From an uncultured bacterium (GTDB lineage Bacteria > Actinomycetota > Coriobacteriia > Coriobacteriales > Coriobacteriaceae), in contig CAJMPK010000043.1 of the NCBI GenBank assembly GCA_905215205.1, positions 1 to 10,357 of the forward strand: 10,357 nt of DNA, written 5' to 3'. Below, in pieces: positions 7,342 to 10,357 of this stretch. The notes under the pieces were generated by a model, which saw only the letters and a list, made by a program, of their open reading frames with translations, searched no databases and was not told the DNA's origin. Within the stretch, counting starts at the first letter, position 1. Each line of letters starts with the position of its first letter. Both the position numbers and the translations under genes were made by a program.

Positions 7342-7381
7342 TGTTCATAACCTTTCAAACGAAGGAATCTACCTGTGGGGT

Positions 7382-7408
7382 GGCGGAGCGATACCTATTT
7401 ACTCCGCC
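7382..7408. repeat. Small hairpin in the ygeX-ygeY spacer
   Basis: GGCGGAG (7382-7388) pairs with CTCCGCC (7402-7408) around a 13-nt AT-rich loop. No U-tract follows on the minus strand, so it is not a standard terminator. It could protect or separate the ygeX and ygeY parts of the message. Confidence 0.45.
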
Positions 7409-7413
7409 CAGTA

Positions 7414-8628
7414 TTAGCAAGTGGGGTATTCGCCTTCCCAGACGATGCGACGGTACTGGTCGGGATCCGTGTCACCTTCCGTGGAGAAGCAGAGTACGGA
7501 GCTCGTCTTGTCCAGGCCGATGAGTTCCTTGAGCTCGGCGTACTCGGGATCGAGCATGAGAGTCTCGACCAGGCCGGTGGTCACAGCGCCGGACTCGCCG
7601 GAGATGACGCGCGGGTCGCCCTTCTCGGGAGCGCCCAGGGTGCGCATGCCGCGAGCGGTGACCCAGTCGGGGCAGGACACGAAGGCGGTGGTGTGGTTGC
7701 GCAGGATATCCCAGCCCAGGATGTTGGGCTCGCCGCAGCACAGGCCGGCCATGATGGAGGGCATGTCGCCGTCCACGATGCGCGGATCGCCGTCGCCGGC
7801 GGCAGCGCCCTTGTACAGGCAGGCGGCAGGCGCGCACTCAACCACGACGAAGGTGGGCGGGTTATCGGGATACAGGTTGGTAAAGTAGCCCACCACGGCG
7901 CCGGCGAGCGAGCCTACGCCAGCCTGGACAAACACGTGCGTCGGGCGGTTGATGGCCATCTCGCGCAGCTGCTCGGCAGCCTCGGAAGCCATGGTGCCGT
8001 AACCCTCCATGATCCAGGACGGGATCTTCTCGTAGCCCTCCCAGGCGGTGTCCTGAACGATAACGCCGCGCTCGCAGGCGTCGGCCTCGGCGGCGGCCAT
8101 GCGCACGCACTCGTCGTAGTTGACCTCTTCGATGGTCACCGTGGCGCCCTCGGCGGCGATGTTATCGAAGCGGGGCTTGGTGGAACCCTTGGGCATGTGC
8201 ACGACGGCCTTCTGGCCCAGCTTGTTGGCAGCCCATGCCACGCCGCGGCCATGGTTGCCGTCGGTGGCGGTAAAGAAGGTGGCCTGGCCAAAGTCCTTGG
8301 CAAGCTGATCGGAGGTCAGGTAATCGAAGGTGCACTCGGCAACGTCCTTGCCGGTCTCGTCGGCAATGTAATTGGCCATGGCAAACGAACCGCCCAGAAC
8401 CTTAAAGGCGTTGAGGCCAAAGCGATAGCTCTCGTCCTTAACGCACAGGTTGGACAGGCCCAGACGCGCGGCCTGGCCGTCCAGACGGGCAAGCGGAGTG
8501 ACGGTGTACTGGGGGAACGACTGGTGGAAGGCGCGGGCCTTCTTCACGTGGTCGAGGCTCATGATTCCCAAGTGCTTGTCATCGCTCTTGGGCATCGTGT
8601 TGCCCGCCCACTGGATCTTATCGGCCAT
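7414..8628 (-). CDS. ygeX: Diaminopropionate ammonia-lyase
   Basis: The 404-residue protein is a fold-type II PLP enzyme that converts 2,3-diaminopropionate to pyruvate and two ammonia (EC 4.3.1.15 type). The PLP lysine is K76 within SYRFGLNAFKVLGG, one position off the E. coli numbering (K77). The phosphate-binding glycine loop appears as AGVGSLAGA, preceded by an FTATDGNHGRG segment that holds the substrate carboxylate-binding asparagine region. Length and N-terminus match E. coli YgeX (about 398). ATG 8628 has AAGGAG about 9 nt upstream. It is the first gene of the ygeX-ygeY-ygeW unit and is divergent from the PAS-HTH regulator, so it is the most probable regulated promoter of the cluster. 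Threonine dehydratase is the main alternative, but the overall sequence clearly favours DAPAL. Confidence 0.95.
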   Translation of the reverse strand: MADKIQWAGNTMPKSDDKHLGIMSLDHVKKARAFHQSFPQYTVTPLARLDGQAARLGLSNLCVKDESYRFGLNAFKVLGGSFAMANYIADETGKDVAECTFDYLTSDQLAKDFGQATFFTATDGNHGRGVAWAANKLGQKAVVHMPKGSTKPRFDNIAAEGATVTIEEVNYDECVRMAAAEADACERGVIVQDTAWEGYEKIPSWIMEGYGTMASEAAEQLREMAINRPTHVFVQAGVGSLAGAVVGYFTNLYPDNPPTFVVVECAPAACLYKGAAAGDGDPRIVDGDMPSIMAGLCCGEPNILGWDILRNHTTAFVSCPDWVTARGMRTLGAPEKGDPRVISGESGAVTTGLVETLMLDPEYAELKELIGLDKTSSVLCFSTEGDTDPDQYRRIVWEGEYPTC

Positions 8629-8905
8629 ACGGTGAACTCCTTAAGTTCTCTCTTGCCGGCCCCCGCATACGCGTTTCAGCCCGATCCCATTCACACGACT
8701 GAACTTTTATGTGGATGCCAAACAAAAAGTTTGTTAGTAATGTTCTATCACACTTTTTGATTGGCATACCTAACGAATTGTTTGTTGCCGTAATCGGTAC
8801 TTTTTCGCCGCCGAACGGTCACACAACGCAGCGACGCTTTCGTTATTTGCGAACAAATGGGGTTTATGGCACAGTGAGCCCAAACTAATTTTTAGGAAGG
8901 CACCC
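8629..8905. promoter_or_regulatory. Divergent ygeX/regulator control region with operator-like dyads
   Basis: The 277-bp spacer holds an AT-rich core. Two related 15-mers, AACAAAAAGTTTGTT (8721-8735) and AACGAATTGTTTGTT (8772-8786), match at 12 of 15 positions; each is a 6-3-6 dyad, and their centres are 51 bp apart. A separate inverted repeat pairs ATGCCAAACAAAAAG (8715-8729) with CTTTTTGATTGGCAT (8753-8767), one mismatch in 15, across a 23-nt spacer. A third small dyad is ATTTG-CGAA-CAAAT (8845-8858). They lie about 90-230 bp upstream of ygeX and are good candidates for regulator binding. I could not assign clear -35/-10 boxes for either direction. Confidence 0.6.
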
Positions 8906-9559
8906 ATGACCCCCGCACAGATTGAGTTCTACAAGCGCCTTGCACACAGTCTGGCGCTCCAATTTGGCCCCAATTGCGAAATCGTCGTCCACGATCTGGA
9001 GACCGAGGACATGGACCACTCTATCGTGGCGATCGAAAACGGCCACGTCAGCGGACGCAAACTGGGCGGCGGTCCCAGCCACATTGTGCTCGAGTCCATG
9101 CACGAGGATGCCACCGAGGTCCACGACTGCGCGCCGCACCTCACCAAGACCGCCGATGGCAAGCTGCTCAAATCGTCGACCATCTTCATTCGCGATGATA
9201 ACGGCAACCCCGTTGGCATTATGGGCATCAACTTTGACATCACGCTCATGAAGGCGTTTGAGCGTTCGCTCGACGCGCTCACCGGCACGGGCGACAAGGG
9301 ATACACCGAGCCCGAGCCCATCGCCAAAAACATCGGCGACCTGCTCGAAGATCTGCTGCGCGAGTGCGAGCAGTACGTGGGCAAGCCCGCCGCCCTCATG
9401 ACCAAGGACGAGCGCATTCGCGCTATCGGATACCTCGACCGCCGCGGCGCCTTCCTTATCTCCAAATCGAGCGAGCGCGCCTGCGAGTTCTTTGGCATCT
9501 CCAAGTACAGCTTCTACAGCTACCTCAACGAGGCCAAGGCAGAGGCTGACGACAAGTAA
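8906..9559 (+). CDS. YheO/DauR-type PAS-HTH transcriptional regulator
   Basis: The 217-residue protein has the two-domain layout of the YheO-like family. An N-terminal PAS-like sensor spans about residues 5-115, with GPNCEIVVHDL at 21-31 and TIFIRDDNGNPVGIMGINFD at 92-111. A C-terminal helix-turn-helix spans about 168-211, where RAIGYLDRRGAFLISK leads into the probable recognition helix ISKYSFYSYLNEA (198-210). DauR, a member, controls D-arginine catabolism genes. The ligand here is unknown; a purine or ureide intermediate would suit the context (inference). ATG 8906 follows AGGAAGG. It is divergent from ygeX across 277 bp, the usual arrangement for a local regulator of the ygeX-ygeY-ygeW unit. 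C75, C153 and C193 are not arranged as a metal site. Confidence 0.9.
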   Translation: MTPAQIEFYKRLAHSLALQFGPNCEIVVHDLETEDMDHSIVAIENGHVSGRKLGGGPSHIVLESMHEDATEVHDCAPHLTKTADGKLLKSSTIFIRDDNGNPVGIMGINFDITLMKAFERSLDALTGTGDKGYTEPEPIAKNIGDLLEDLLRECEQYVGKPAALMTKDERIRAIGYLDRRGAFLISKSSERACEFFGISKYSFYSYLNEAKAEADDK

Positions 9560-9638
9560 ACGACCAATCTGAATCATCCTCCCTGGGCGCGACTTCTGGA
9601 ATGCGCGAATCCGGGCATCGGTGACAAGACAAGTTCCA

Positions 9639-9644
9639 TATAAT
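9639..9644 (+). promoter_or_regulatory. Candidate -10 box for the 9679 gene
   Basis: A perfect TATAAT lies 35 nt before the start codon at 9679, leaving room for a short leader and the AAAGGA binding site at 9664-9669. The hexamer at the right distance for -35 (CATCGG, 17 bp upstream) is poor; GTGACA at 9621-9626 is better but only 12 bp away. It suggests transcription separate from the upstream regulator. Confidence 0.4.
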
Positions 9645-9678
9645 CGAAGGGCTAGACAGTTCGAAAGGATGGGACAAG

Positions 9679-10357
9679 ATGAGGTCGAGCAACGCATCGC
9701 GCGGCAGCCACGGTGGTTCTCCGACAAGCGGTACGCACGCACGCCGCACATTTGACGAGGGCGAAGACAGCATCTTTGCGTTGAGCCTCGATGATGTGAT
9801 GGGTGATCGCCCCTGGACCGCTGACGAGCTCATGGGCAACGGTGCCCATTCGGCAGGCGATCCTTCCGAGACGGCGGCGTTTATCGCCGCGGCGCAGCAT
9901 CTTGCGCCCGAACCGCCTGTTGCAGATCTCGACGACTTTGCGACCCGTCAGTTTGCCTTCGATTCCTGGGCTGATGCCGATCTGGACGAAACATCTGCCG
10001 GCGCGCCGACGCTCGGCGAGTCGATAAACCCGCTTGTCGCCGCGTCCGCTTCCGAATACGAGCCGGACAACAATGCGGAAGCTGCACCCACATCCTCATA
10101 TACCGATAGCTACACCGATAACGACGATTATAATGGCGACTACTACGCCGAGGAAGAGCCGCCGCGCTATTCGGAGTTCAATCCAGCAGCAAAGATTATC
10201 TTTATAGCGATCGTCATGGTGCTGCTTGGCGTCATTGCGTTTGAGGGATTCCAGCTGTTCCGCCGCCCCGTCGAGTCAGAATCGACAACGCAGCAAAAAG
10301 AGAACGAGAGCAAAGACTACCTCGACGTCAACAGCATCGAGGGCGACCCCAACGACG
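9679..10357 (+). CDS. Acidic single-pass membrane protein of unknown function (3'-truncated by window edge)
   Basis: The frame is open from ATG 9679 to the right edge (226 codons, no stop), preceded by GAAAGGA. The first ~170 residues are hydrophilic, Asp/Glu/Ala/Ser-rich and look disordered, with an aromatic acidic stretch of Tyr/Asp/Asn at about 141-161 (SYTDSY, NDDYNGDYY). One hydrophobic helix follows at about 173-190 (IIFIAIVMVLLGVIAF), then a charged segment rich in Glu, Lys and Ser. With no signal peptide, the positively charged residues after the helix (FRRP) do not settle topology clearly; an N-in type II anchor is plausible. I do not recognise a family. It is separated from the regulator by 119 bp and has its own candidate promoter, so I infer no role in the purine cluster. 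Confidence 0.7.
   Translation, partial: MRSSNASRGSHGGSPTSGTHARRTFDEGEDSIFALSLDDVMGDRPWTADELMGNGAHSAGDPSETAAFIAAAQHLAPEPPVADLDDFATRQFAFDSWADADLDETSAGAPTLGESINPLVAASASEYEPDNNAEAAPTSSYTDSYTDNDDYNGDYYAEEEPPRYSEFNPAAKIIFIAIVMVLLGVIAFEGFQLFRRPVESESTTQQKENESKDYLDVNSIEGDPND

Noticed and set aside
4486..7350. Plus-strand frames of 445 and 493 codons opposite ygeW and ygeY (4486-5823, 5869-7350)
   Set aside because: They are antisense shadows of strongly supported genes, rich in Gly/Val/Leu/Asp as expected from reversed codons, and have no motifs.
7375..8760. 461-codon plus-strand frame opposite ygeX
   Set aside because: It is a shadow of the diaminopropionate ammonia-lyase gene and would read through the control region.
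8885..9751. 288-codon minus-strand frame opposite the PAS-HTH regulator
   Set aside because: The plus-strand gene has a ribosome binding site and complete family structure; the antisense frame has neither.
1..10357. tRNA, rRNA, CRISPR array, insertion sequence or in-frame UGA selenocysteine codon
   Set aside because: I saw no cloverleaf or rRNA-like sequence, no regularly spaced repeats and no transposase, and none of the complete genes needs readthrough of a stop.

Overview
The window looks like the chromosome of a Coriobacteriia member, most likely Collinsella or a close relative. It is GC-rich and densely packed with genes that have strong AGGAG-type ribosome binding sites. Its gene set is that of an anaerobic gut bacterium using a selenium-linked purine/ureide catabolism cluster. 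The genus is inferred from protein flavour and base composition, not from a marker gene.

Layout. 1-1467 (minus): xdhC-family gene, cut by the left edge, and yqeB; both are accessory factors for a selenium-dependent molybdenum hydroxylase. 1570-2304 (plus): yqeC, divergent from yqeB. 2304-2408: a very long palindrome between convergent yqeC and hydA. 2412-4402 (minus): mocA-like nucleotidyltransferase followed by a hydantoinase/dihydropyrimidinase (hydA). 4490-4528: a hairpin terminator reading on the minus strand. 4552-8628 (minus): ygeX (diaminopropionate ammonia-lyase), ygeY (M20 hydrolase) and ygeW (knotted carbamoyltransferase), transcribed in that order. 8629-8905: a divergent control region with dyads and a 15-bp inverted repeat. 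8906-9559 (plus): a YheO/DauR-type PAS-HTH regulator. 9679-end (plus): an acidic single-pass membrane protein, cut by the right edge and probably unrelated.

How the genes fit together. XdhC, YqeB, YqeC and MocA would mature a molybdenum hydroxylase carrying labile selenium, whose structural genes are not in the window. HydA opens a cyclic ureide. YgeY and YgeW would then remove ureido/carbamoyl groups, with YgeW possibly working phosphorolytically to give carbamoyl phosphate. YgeX deaminates 2,3-diaminopropionate to pyruvate and ammonia. The E. coli counterpart is the ygeW-ygeX-ygeY-hyuA / yqeB-yqeC-mocA region, which has been linked to anaerobic purine (urate) breakdown. The step order here is inferred from families. 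Every catalytic gene falls in a known family. The least explained parts are the 2304-2408 palindrome, the operator-like array at 8715-8858, the cysteine clusters in YqeC, and the pairing of this cluster with a YheO-type regulator.
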